Shown: positions 21,101 through 36,100 of the stretch, one piece after another | How the letters are laid out: every line of letters starts with the position of its first letter | Numbering within the stretch: position 1 is the first letter of the stretch | Assembly: GCA_028752905.1 (NCBI GenBank) | Contig: JAQNBH010000003.1 | Span: 32,097,222-32,161,221, forward strand | Direction: 5' to 3' | DNA from: Cladorhizidae sp. MBARI D1340-BT2 | Taxonomy: Eukaryota; Porifera; Demospongiae; Poecilosclerida; Cladorhizidae | DNA length: 64,000 bases | The notes under the pieces: generated by a model | What the model saw: the letters and a program-made list of their open reading frames with translations, nothing else | Told to the model about the DNA's origin: nothing | Database searches by the model: none | Made by a program: the position numbers and the translations under genes

Positions 21101-24100
21101 CTAGAACACAGAGACAACCACAAACACAATGTCCACTCCCACTCTAGATGAGCACACTAGAACACAGAGACAACTACAAACACAATGTCCACTCCCACTC
21201 TAGATGAGCACACTAGAACACAGAGACAACCACAAACACAATGTCCACTCCCACTCTAGATGAGCACACTAGAACACAGAGACAACCACACACAACCACA
21301 AACACAATGTCCACTCCCACTCTAGATGAGCACACTAGAACACAGAGACAACCACAAACACAATGTCCACTCCCACTCTAGATGAGCACACTAGAACACA
21401 GAGACAACCACAAACACAATGTCCACTCCCACTCTAGATGAACACACTAGAACACAGAGACAACCACAAACACAATGTCCACTCCCACTCTAGATGAGCA
21501 CACTAGAACACAGAGACAACTACAAACACAATGTCCACTCCCACTCTAGATGAGCACACTAGAACACAGAGACAACCACAAACACAATGTCCACTCCCAC
21601 TCTAGATGAGCACACTAGAACACAGAGACAACCACAAACACAATGTCCACTCCCACTCTAGATGAGCACACTAGAACACAGAGACAACCACAAACACAAT
21701 GTCCACTCGCACTCTAGTTTAGCACACTAGAACACAGAGACAACCACAAATACAATGTCCACTCCCACTCTAGATGAGCACACTAGAACACAGAGACAAC
21801 CACAAACACAATGTCCACTCCCACTCTAGATGAGCACACTAGAACACAGAGACAACCACAAACACAATGTCCACTCCCACTCTAGATGAGCACACTAGAA
21901 CACAGAGACAACCAAAAACACAATGTCCACTCCCACTCTAGATGAGCACACTAGAACACAGAGACAACCACAAACACAATGTCCACTCCCACTCTAGATG
22001 AGCACATTAGAACACAGAGACAACCACAAACACAATGTCCACTCCCACTCTAGATGAGCACACTAGAACACAGAGACAACCACAAACACAATGTCCACTC
22101 CCACTCTAGATGAGCACACTAGAACACAGAGACAACCACAAACAAAATGTCCACTCCCACTCCAGATGAGCACACTAGAACACAGAGACAGCCACAAACA
22201 CAATGTCCACTCCCACTCTAGATGAGCACACTAGAACACAGAGACAACCACAAACACAATGTCCACTCCCACTCTAGATGAGCACACTAGAACACAGAGA
22301 CAACCACAAACACAATGTTCACTCCCACTATAGATGAGCACACTAGAACACAGAGACAACCACAAACACAATGTCCACTCCCACTCTAGATGAGCACAAT
22401 AGAACACAGAGACAACCACAAACACAATGTCCACTCCCACTCTAGATGAGCACACTAGAACACAGAGACAACCACAAACACAATGTCCACTCCCACTCTA
22501 GATGAACACACTAGAACACAGAGACAACCACAAACACAATGTCCACTCCCACTCTAGATGAGCACACTAGAACACAGAGACAACCACAAACACAATGTCC
22601 ACTCCCACTCTAGATGAGCACACAAGAACACAGAGACAACCACAAACATATTGTCCACTCCCACTCTAGATGAGCACACTAGAACACAGAGACAACCATA
22701 AACAAAATGTCCTCTCCCACTCTAGATGAGCACACTAGAACACAGAGACAACCGCAAACACAATATCCACTACCACTCTAGATGAGCACACTAGAACACA
22801 GAGACAACCACAAACACAATGTCCACTCCCACTCTAGATGAGCACACTAGAACACAGAGACAACCACAAACACAATGTCCACTCCCACTCTAGATGAGCA
22901 CACTAGAACACAGAGACAACCACAATCACAATGTCCACTCCCACTCTAGATGAGCACACTAGAACACAGAGACAACCACAAACACAATGTCCACTCCCAC
23001 TCTAGATGAGCACACTAGAACACAGAGACAACCACAAACACAATGTCCACTCCCACTCTAGATGAGCACAATAGAACACAGAGACAACCACAAACACAAT
23101 GCCCACTCCCACTCTAGATGAGCACACTAGAACACAGAGACAACCACAAACACAATGCCCACTCCCACTCTAGATGAGCACACTAGAACACAGAGACAAC
23201 CACAAACACAATGTCCACTCCCACTCTAGATGAGCACACTAGAACACAGAGACAGCCACAAACACAATGTCCACTCCCACTCTAGATGAGCACATTAGAA
23301 CACAGAGACAACCACAAACATAATGTCCACTCCCACTCTAGATGAGTACACTAGAACACAGAGACAACCATAAACACAATGTCCACTCCCACTCTAGATG
23401 AGCACACTAGAACACAGAGACAGCCACAAACACAATGTCCACTCCCACTCTAGATGAGCACACTAGAACACAGACAACCACAAACACAATGTCCACTCCC
23501 ACTCTAGATGAGCACACTAGAACACAGAGACAACCACAAACACAATGTCCACTCCCACTCTAGATGAGCACACTAGAACACAGAGACAACCACAAACACA
23601 ATGTCCACTCCCACTCTAGATGAGCACAATAGAACACAGAGACAAACATAAACACAATGTCCACTCCCACTCTAGATGAGCATACTAGAACACAGAGACA
23701 ACCACAAACACAATGTCCACTCCCACTCTAGATGAGCACACTAGAACACAGAGACAACCACAAACACAATGTCCACTCCCACTCTAGATGAGCACACTAG
23801 AACACAGAGACAACCACAAACACAATGTCCACTCCCACTCTAGATGAGCACACTAGAACACAGAGACAACCACAAACACAATGTCCACTCCCACTCTAGA
23901 TGAGCACACTAGAACACAGAGACAACCACAAACACAATGTCAACTCCCACTCTAGATGAGCACACTAGAATACAGAGACAACCACAAACACAATGTCCTC
24001 TCCCACTCTAGATGAGTACACTAGAACACAGAGACAACCACAAACACAATGTCCACTCCCACTCTAGATGAGCACACTAGAACACAGAGACAACCACAAA

Positions 24101-27100
24101 CACAATGTCCACTCCCACTCTAGATGAGCACACTAGAACACAGAGACAACCACAAACACAATGTCCACTCCCACTCTAGATGAGCACACTAGAACACAGA
24201 GACAACCACAAACACAATGTCCACTCCCACTCTAGATGAGCACACTAGAACACAGAGACAACCACAAACACAATGTCCACTCCCACTCTAGATGAGCACA
24301 CTAGAACACAGAGACAACCACAAACACAATGTCCACTCCCACTCTAGATGAGCACACTAGAACACAGAGACAACCACAAACACAATGTCCACTCCCACTC
24401 TAGATGAGCACACTAGAACACAGAGACAACCACAAACACAATGTCCACTCCCACTCTAGATGAGCACATTAGAACACAGAGACAACCACAAACACAATGT
24501 CAACTCCCACTCTAGATGAGCACACTAGAATACAGAGACAACCACAAACACAATGTCCTCTCCCACTCTAGATGAGTACACTAGAACACAGAGACAACCA
24601 CAAACACAATGACCACTCCCACTCTAGATGAGCACACTAGAACACAGAGACAACCACAAACACAATGTCCACTCCCACTCTAGATGAGCACACTAGAACA
24701 CAGAGACAACCACAAACACAATGTCCACTCCCACTCTAGATGAGCACACTAGAACACAGAGACAACCACAAACACAATGTCCACTCCCACTCTAGATGAG
24801 CACACTAGAACACAGAGACAACCACAAACACAATGTCCACTCCCACTCTAGATGAGCACACTAGAACACAGAGACAACCACAAAAACAATGTCCACTCCC
24901 ACTCTAGATGAGCACACTAAAACACAGAGACAACCACAAACACAATGTCCACTCCCACTCTAGATGAGCACACTAGAACACAGAGACAACCACAAACACA
25001 ATGTCCACTCCCACTCTAGATGAGCACTCTACAACACAGAGACAACGACAAACACAATGTCCACTCCCACTCTAGATGAGCACACTAGAACACAGAGACA
25101 ACCACAAACACAATGCCCACTCCCACTCTAGATGAGCACACTAGAACACAGAGACAACCACAAACACAATGTCCACTCACACTCTAGATGAGCACACTAG
25201 AACACAGAGACAACCACAAACACAATGTCCACTCCCACTCTAGATGAGCACACTAGAACACAGAGACAACCACAAACACAATGTCCACTCCCACTCTAGA
25301 TGAGCACACTAGAACACAGAGACAACCACAAACACAATGTCCACTCCCACTCTAGATGAGCACAATAGAACACAGAGACAACCATAAACACAATGTCCAC
25401 TCCCACTCTAGATGAGCACACTAGAACACAGAGACAACCACAAACACAATGTCCACTCCCACTCTAGATGAGCACACTAGAACACAGAGACAACCACAAA
25501 CACAATGTCCACTCCCACTCTAGATGAGCACACTAGAACACAGAGACAACCACAAACACAATGTCCACAACACAGAGACAACCACAAACACAATGTCCAC
25601 TCCCACTCTAGATGAGCACACTAGAACACAGAGACAACCACAAACACAATGTCCTCTCCCACTCTAGATGAGCACACTAGAACACAGAGACAACCACAAA
25701 CACAATGTCCACTCCCACTCTAGATGAGAACACTAGAACACAGAGACAACCACAAACACAATGTCCACTCCCACTCTAGATGAGCACACTAGAACACAGA
25801 GACAACCACAAACACAATGTCCACTCCCACTCTAGATGAGCACACTAGAACACAAAGACAACCACAAACACAATGTCCACTCCCACTCTAGATGAGCACA
25901 CTAGAACACAGAGACAACCACAAACACAATGTCCACTCCCACTCTAGATGAGCACACTAGAACACAGAGACAACCACAAACACAATGTCCACTCCCACTC
26001 TAGATGAGCACACTAGAACACAGAGACAACCACAAACACAATGTCCACTCCCACTCTAGATGAGCACACTAGAACACAGAGACAACCACAAACACAATGT
26101 CCACTCCCACTCTAGATGAGCACACTAGAACACAGAGACAACCACAACCACAATGTCCACTCCCACTCTAGATGAGCACACTAGAACACAGAGACAACCA
26201 CAAACACAATGTCCACTCCCACTCTAGATGAGCACACTAGAACACAGAGACAACCACAACCACAATGTCCACTCCCACTCTAGATGAGCACACTAGAACA
26301 CAGAGACAACCACAAACACAATGTCCACTCCCACTCTAGATGAGCACACTAGATTCCAGAGACAACCACAAACACAATGTCCTCTCCCACTCTAGATGAG
26401 CACACTAGAACACAGAGACAACCACAAACACAATGTCCACTCCCACTCTAGATGAGCACACTAGAACACAGAGACAACCACAAACACAATGTCCACTCCC
26501 ACTCTAGATGAGCACACTAGAACACAGAGACAACCACAAACACAATGTCCACTCCCACTCTAGATGAGCACACTAGAACACAGAGACAACCACAAACACA
26601 ATGTCCACTCCCACTCTAGATGAGCACACTAGAACACAGAGACAACCACAAACACAATGTCCACTCCCACTCTAGATGAGCACACTAGAACACAGAGACA
26701 ACCACAAACACAATGTCCACTCCCACTCTAGATGAGCACACTAGAACACAGAGACAACCACAAACACAATGTCCACTCCAACTCTAGATGAGCACACTAG
26801 AACACAGAGACAACCACAAACACAATGTCCACTCCCACTCTAGATGAGCACACTAGAACACAGAGACAACCACAAACACAATGTCCACTCCCACTCTAGA
26901 TGAGCACACTAGAACACAGAGACAACCACAAACACAATGTCCACTCCCACTCTAGATGAGCACAATAGAACACAGAGACAACCACAAACACAATGTCCAC
27001 TCCCACTATAGATGAGCACACTAGAACACAGAGACAACCACAAACACAATGTCCACTCCCACTCTAGATGAGCACACCAGAACACAGAGACAACCACACA

Positions 27101-30100
27101 CACAATGTCCACTCCCACTCTAGATGAGCACACTAGAACACAGAGACAACCACAAACACAATGCCCACTCCCACTCTAGATGAGCACACTAGAACACAGA
27201 GACAACCACAAACACAATGTCCACTCCCACTCTAGATGAGCACACTAGAACACAGAGACAACCACAAACACAATGTCCACTCCCACTCTAGATGAGCACA
27301 CTAGAACACAGAGACAACCACAAACACAATGTCCACTCCCACTCTAGATGAGCACACTAGAACACAGAGACAACCACACACACAATGTCCACTCCCACTC
27401 TAGATGAGCACATTAGAACACAGAGACAACCACAAACACAATGTCCACTCCCACTCTAGATTAGCACACTAGAACACAGAGACAACCACAAACACAATGT
27501 CCACTCCCACTCTAGATGAGCACACTAGAACACAGAGACAACCACAAACACAATGTCCACTCCCACTCTAGATGAGCACACTAGAACACAGAGACAACCA
27601 CAAACACAATGTCCACTCCCACTCTAGATGAGCACAATAGAACACAGAGACAACCACAAACACAATGTCCACTCCCACTCTAGATGAGCACACTAGAACA
27701 CAGAGACAACCACAAACACAATGTCCACTCCCACTCTAGATGAGCACACAAGAACACAGAGACAGCCACAAACACAATGTCCACTCCCACTCTAGATGAG
27801 CACATTAGAACACAGAGACAACCACAAACATAATGTCCACTCCCACTCTAGATGAGTACACTAGAACACAGAGACAACCATAAACACAATGTCCACTCCG
27901 ACTCTAGATAAGCACACTAGAACACAGAGACAGCCAAAAACACAATGTCCACTCCCACTCTAGATGAGCACACTAGAACACAGAGACAACCACAAACACA
28001 ATGTCCACTCCCACTCTAGATGAGCACACTAGAACACAGAGACAACCACAAACACAATGTCCACTCCCACTCTAGATGAGCACACTAGAACACAGAGACA
28101 ACCACAAACACAATGTCCACTCCCACTCTAGATGAGCACACTAGAACACAGAGACAGCCACAAACACAATGTCCACTCCCACTCTAGATGAGCACATTAG
28201 AACACAGAGACAACCACAAACATAATGTCCACTCCCACTCTAGATGAGTACACTAGAACACAGAGACAACCACAAACACAATGTCCACTCCCACTCTAGA
28301 TGAGCACACTAGAAAACAGAGACAACCACAAACACAATGCCCTCTCCCACTCTAGATGAGCACACTAGAACACAGAGACAACCACAAACACAATGTCCAC
28401 TCCCACTCTAGATGAGCACACTAGAACACAGAGACAACCACAAACACAATGTCCACTCCCACTCTAGATGAGCACACTAGAACACAGAGACAACCACCAA
28501 CACAATGTCCACTCCCACTCTAGATGAGCACACTAGAACACAGAGACAACCACAAACACAATGTCCACTCCCACTCTAGATGAGCACACTAGAACACAGA
28601 GACAACCACAAACACAATGTCCACTCCCACTCTAAATGAACACACTAGAACACAGAGACAACCACAAACACAATGTCCACTCCCACTCTAGATGAGCACA
28701 CTAGAATACAGAGACAACCACAAACACAATGTCCTCTCCCACTCTAGATGAGTACACTAGAACACAGAGACAACCACAAACACAATGTCCACTCCCACTC
28801 TAGATGAGCACACTAGAACACAGAGACAACCACAAACACAATGTCCACTCCCACTCTAGATGAGCACACTAGAACACAGAGACAACCACAAACACAATGT
28901 CCACTCCCACTCTAGATGAGCACACTAGAACACAGAGACAACCACAAACACAATGTCCACTCCCACTCTAAATGAACACACTAGAACACAGAGACAACCA
29001 CAAACACAATGTCCACTCCCACTCTAGATGAGCACACTAGAACACAGAGACAACCACAAACACAATGTCCACTCCCACTCTAGATGAGCACACTAGAACA
29101 CAGAGACAACCACAAACACAATGTCCACTCCCACTCTAGATGAGCACACTAGAACAGAGAAACTACCACAAATGCAATGTCCTCTCCCACTCTAGATGAG
29201 CACACTAGAACACAGAGACAACCACAAACATAATGTCCACTCCCACTCTAGATGAGCACACTAGAACACAGAGACAACCACAAACACAATGTCCACTCCC
29301 ACTCTAGATGAGCACACTAGAACACAGAGACAACCACAAACACAATGTCCACTCCCACTCTAGATGAGCACACTAGAACACAGAGACAACCACAAACACA
29401 ATGTCCACTCCCACTCTAGATGAGCACACTAGAACACAGAGACAACCATAAACACAATGTCCACTCCCACTTTAGATGAGCACACTAGAACACAGAGACA
29501 ATCATAAACACAATGTCCACTCCCACTCTAGATGAACACACTAGAACACAGAGCCAACCACAAACACAATGTCCACTCCCACTCTAGATGAGCACACTAG
29601 AACACAGAGACAACCACAAACACAATGTCCACTCCCACTCTAGATGAACACACTAGAACACAGAGACAACCACAAACACAATGTCCACTCCCACTCTAGA
29701 TGAGCACACTAGAACACAGAGACAACCACAAACACAATGTCCACTCCCACTCTAGATGAGCACACTAGAACACAGAGACAACCACAAACACAATGTCCAC
29801 TCCCACTCTAGATGAGCACACTAGAACACAGAGACAACCACAAACACAATGTCCACTCACACTCTAGATGAGCACACTAGAACACAGAGACAACCACAAA
29901 CACAATGTCCACTCCCACTCTAGATGAGCACACTAGAACACAGAGACAACCACAAACACAATCTCCACTCCCACTCTAGATGAGCACACTAGAACACAGA
30001 GACAACCACAAACACAATGTCCACTCCCATTCTAGATGAGCACACTAGAACACAGAGACAACCACAAACACAATGTCCACTCCCACTCTAGATGAGCACA

Positions 30101-33100
30101 CTAGAACACAGAGACAACCACAAACACAATGTCCACTCCCACTCTAGATGAGCACACTAGAACACAGAGACAACCACAAACACAATGTCCACTCCCACTC
30201 TAGATGAGCACACTAGAACACAGAGACAACCACAAACACAATGTCCACTCCCACTCTAGATGAGCACACTAGAACACAGAGACAACCACAAACACAATGT
30301 CCACTCCCACTCTAGATGAGCACACTAGAACACAGAGACAACCACAAACACAATGTCCACTCCCACTCTAGATGAGCACACTAGAACACAGAGACAACCA
30401 CAAACACAATGTCCACTCCCACTCTAGATGAGCACACTAGAACACAGAGACAACCACAAACACAATGTCCACTCCCACTCTAGATGAGCACACTAGAACA
30501 GAGACAACCACAAACACAATGTCCACTCCCACTCTAGATGAGCACACGAGAACACAGAGACAACCACAAACACAATGTCCACTCCCACTCTAGATGAGCA
30601 CACTAGAACACAGAGACAACCACAAACACAATTTCCTCTCCCACTCTAGATGAGCACACTAGAACACAGAGACAACCACAAACACAATGTCCACTCCCAC
30701 TCTAGATGAGTACACTAGAACACAGAGACAACCACAAACACAATGTCCTCTCCCACTCTAGATGAGCACACTAGAACACAGAGACAACCACAAACACAAT
30801 GTCCACTCCCACTCTAGATGAGCACACTAGAACACAGAGACAACCACAAACACAATGTCCACTCCCACTCTAGATGAGCACACTAGAACACAGAGACAAC
30901 CACAAACACAATGTCCACTCCCACTCTAGATGAGCACACTAGAACACAGAGACAACCACAAACACAATGTCCACTCCCACTCTAGATGAGCACACTAGAA
31001 CACAGAGACAGCCACAAACACAATGTCCACTCCCACTCTAGATGAGCACACTAGAACACAGAGACAGCCACAAACACAATGTCCACTCCCACTCTAGATG
31101 AGCACACTAGAACACAGAGACAACCACAAACACAATGTCCACTCCCACTCTAGATGAGCACACTAGAACACAGAGACAACCACAAACACAATGTCCACTC
31201 CCACTCTAGATGAGCACCCTAGAACACAGAGACAACCACAAACACAATGTCCACTCCCACTCTAGATGAGCACACTAGAACACAGAGACAGCCACAAACA
31301 CAATGTCCACTCCCACTCTAGATGAGCACACTAGAACACAGAGACAACCACAAACACAATGTCCACTCCCACTCTAGATGAGCACACTAGAACACAGACA
31401 ACCACAAACACAATGCCCACTCCCACTCTAGATCAGCACACTAGAACACAGAGACAACCACAAACACAATGTCCACTCCCACTCTAGATGAGCACACTAG
31501 AACACAGAGACAACCACAAACACAATGTCCACTCCCACTCTAGATGAGCACACTAGAACACAGAGACAACCACAAACACAATGTCCACTCCCACTCTAGA
31601 TGAGCACACTAGAACACAGAGACAACTACAAACACAGTGTCCACTCCCACTCTAGATGAGCACACTAGAACACAGAGACAACCACAAACACAATGTCCAC
31701 TCCCACTCTAGATGAACACACTAGAACACAGAGACAACCACAAACACAATGTCCACTCCCACTCTAGATGAGCACACTAGAACACAGAGACAACTACAAA
31801 CACAATGTCCACTCCCACTCTAGATGAGCACACTAGAACACAGAGACAACCACAAACACAATGTCCACTCCCACTCTAGATGAGCACACTAGAACACAGA
31901 GACAACCACAAACACAATGTCCACTCCCACTCTAGATGAACACACTAGAACACAGAGACAACCACAAACACAATGTCCACTCCCACTCTAGATGAGCACA
32001 CTAGAACACAGAGACAACCACAAACACAATGTCCACTCCCACTCTAGATGAGCACACTAGAACACAGAGACAACCACAAACACAATGTCCACTCCCACTC
32101 TAGATGAGCACACAAGAACACAGAGACAACCACAAACATATTGTCCACTCCCACTCTAGATGAGCACACTAGAACACAGAGACAACCACAAACACAATAT
32201 CCACTCCCACTCTAGATGGGCACACTAGAACACAGAGACAACCACAAACACAATGTCCACTCCCACTCTAGATGAGCACACTAGAAAACAGAGACAACCA
32301 CAAACACAATGCCCTCTCCCACTCTAGATGAGCACACTAGAACACAGAGACAACCACAAACACAATGTCCACTCCCACTCTAGATGAGCACACTAGAACA
32401 CAGAGACAACCACAAACACAATGTCCACTCCCACTCTAGATGAGCACACTAGAACACAGAGACAACCACAAACACAATGTCCACTCCCACTCTAGATGAA
32501 CACACTAGAACACAGAGACAACCACAAACACAATGTCCACTCCCACTCTAGATGAGCACATTAGAACACAGAGACAACCACAAACACAATGCCCTCTCCC
32601 ACTCTAGATGAGCACACTAGAACACAGAGACAACCACAAACACAATGTCCACTCCCACTCTAGATGAGCACACTAGAACACAGAGACAACCACAAACACA
32701 ATGTCCACTCCCACTCTAGATGAACACACTAGAACACAGAGACAACCATAAACACAATGTCCACTCCCACTTTAGATGAGCACACTAGAACACAGAGACA
32801 ATCATAAACACAATGTCCACTCCCACTCTAGATGAACACACTAGAACACAGAGACAACCACAAACACAATGTCCACTCCCACTCTAGATGAGCACACTAG
32901 AACACAGAGACAACCACAAACACAATGTCCACTCCCACTCTAGATGAGCACACTAGAACACAGAGACAACCACAAACACAATGTCCACTCCCACTCTAGA
33001 TGAGCACACTAGAACACAGAGACAACCACAAACACAATGTCCACTCCCACTCTAGATGAGCACACTAGAACACAGAGACAACCACAAACACAATGTCCAC

Positions 33101-36100
33101 TCCCACTCTAGATGAGCACACTAGAACACAGAGACAACCACAAACACAATGTCCACTCCCACTCTAGATGAGCACACTAGAACAGAGACAACCACAAACA
33201 CAATGTCCACTCCCACTCTAGATGAGCACACGAGAACACAGAGACAACCACAAACACAATGTCCACTCCCACTCTAGATGAGCACACTAGAACACAGAGA
33301 CAACCACAAACACAATTTCCTCTCCCACTCTAGATGAGCACACTAGAACACAGAGACAACCACAAACACAATGTCCACTCCCACTCTAGATGAGTACACT
33401 AGAACACAGAGACAACCACAAACACAATGTCCTCTCCCACTCTAGATGAGCACACTAGAACACAGAGACAACCACAAACACAATGTCCTCTCCCACTCTA
33501 GATGAGTACACTAGAATACAGAGACAACCACAAACACAATATCCACTCCCACACTAGATGAGCACACTAGAACACAGAGACAACCACAAACACAATGTCC
33601 ACTCCCACTCTAGATGAGCACACTAGAACACAGAGACAGCCACAAACACAATGTCCACTCCCACTCTAGATGAGCACACTAGAACACAGAGACAGCCACA
33701 AACACAATGTCCACTCCCACTCTAGATGAGCACACTAGAACACAGAGACAACCACAAACACAATGTCCACTCCCACTCTAGATGAGCACACTAGAACACA
33801 GAGACAACCACAAACACAATGTCCACTCCCACTCTAGATGAGCACACTAGAACACAGAGACAGCCACAAACACAATGTCCACTCCCACTCTAGATGAGCA
33901 CACTAGAACACAGAGACAACCACAAACACAATGTCCACTCCCACTCTAGATGAGCACACTAGAACACAGAGACAACCACAAACACAATGTCCACTCCCAC
34001 TCTAGATGAGCACAATAGAACACAGAGACAACCACAAACACAATGTCCACTCCCACTCTAGATGAACACACTAGAACACAGAGACAACCACAAACACAAT
34101 GTCCACTCCCACTCTAGATGAGCACACTAGAACACAGAGACAACCACAAACACAATGTCCACTCCCACTCTAGATGAGCACACTAGAACACAGAGACAAC
34201 CACAAACACAATGTCCACTACCACTCTAGATGAGCACACTAGAACACAGAGACAACCACAAACACAATGTCCACTCCCACTCTAGATGAGCACACTAGAA
34301 CACAGAGACAACCACAAACACAATGTCCACTCCCACTCTAGATGAGCACACTAGAACACAGAGACAACCACAAACACAATGTCCACTCCCACTCTAGATG
34401 AGCACACTAGAACACAGAGACAACCACAAACACAATGTCCACTCCCACTCTAGATGAGCACACTAGAACACAGAGACAACCACAAACACAATGTCCACTC
34501 CCACTCTAGATGAGCACACTAGAACACAGAGACAACCACAAACACAATGCCCACTCCCACTCTAGATGAGCACACTAGAACACAGAGACAGCCACAAACA
34601 CAATGTCCACTCCCACTCTAGATGAGCACACTAGAACACAGACAACCACAAACACAATGTCCACTCCCACTCTAGATGAGCACACTAGAACACAGAGACA
34701 ACCACAAACACAATGTCCACTCCCACTCTAGATGAGCACACTAGAACACAGAGACAACCACAAACACAATGTCCACTCCCACTCTAGATGAGCACACTAG
34801 AACACAGAGACAACCACAAACACAATGTCCACTCCCACTCTAGATGAGCACACTAGAACACAGAGACAACCACAAACACAATGTCCACTCCCACTCTAGA
34901 TGAGCAAACTAGAACACAGAGACAGCCACAAACACAATGTCCACTCCCACTCTAGATGAGCACACTAGAACACAGAGACAACCACAAACACAATGTCCTC
35001 TCCCACTCTAGATGAGCACACTAGAACACAGAGACAACCACAAACACAATGTCCACTCCCACTCTAGATTAGCACACTAGAACACAGAGACAACCACAAA
35101 CACAATGCCCACTCCCACTCTAGATGAGCACACTAGAACACAGAGACAACCACAAACACAATGTCCACTCCCACTCTAGATGAGCACACTAGAACACAGA
35201 GACAGCCACAAACACAATGTCCACTCCCACTCTAGATGAGCACACTAGAACACAGAGACAACCACAAACACGATGTCCACTCCCACTCTAGATGAGCACA
35301 TTAGAACACAGAGACAACCACAAACACAATGTCCACTCCCACTCTAGATGGGCACACTAGAACACAGAGACAACCACAAACACAATGTCCACTCCCACTC
35401 TAGATGAGCACACTAGAACACAGAGACAACCACAAACACAATGTCCACTCCCACTCTAGATGAGCACACTAGAACACAGAGACAACCACAAACACAATGT
35501 CCTCTCCCACTCTAGATGAGCACACTAGAACACAGAGACAACCACAAACACAATGTCCACTCCCACTCTAGATGAGCACACTAGAACACAGAGACAACCA
35601 CAAACACAATGTCCACTCCCACTCTAGATGAGCACACTAGAACACAGAGACAACCACAAACACAATGTCCACTCCCACTCTAGATGAGCACACTAGAACA
35701 CAGAGACAACCACAAACACAATGTCCACTCCCACTCTAGATGAGCACACTAGAACACAGAGACAGCCACAAACACAATGTCCACTCCCACTCTAGATGAG
35801 CACACTAGAACACAGAGACAACCACAAACACAATGTCCACTCCCACTCTAGATGTGCACATTAGAACACAGAGACAACCACAAACACAATGTCCACTCCC
35901 ACTCTAGATGAGCACACTAGAACACAGAGACAACCACAAACACAATGTCCACTCCCACTCTAGATGAGCACACTAGAACACAGAGACAACCACAAACACA
36001 ATGTCCACTCCCACTCTAGATGAGCACACTAGAACACAGAGACAACCACAAACACAATGCCCACTCCCACTCTAGATGAGCACACTAGAACACAGAGACA

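Noticed and set aside
19757..27133. 74-codon minus-strand frames recurring in the large satellite
   Set aside because: They are chance stop-free stretches of about four monomers, with no start context or conservation beyond the monomer.
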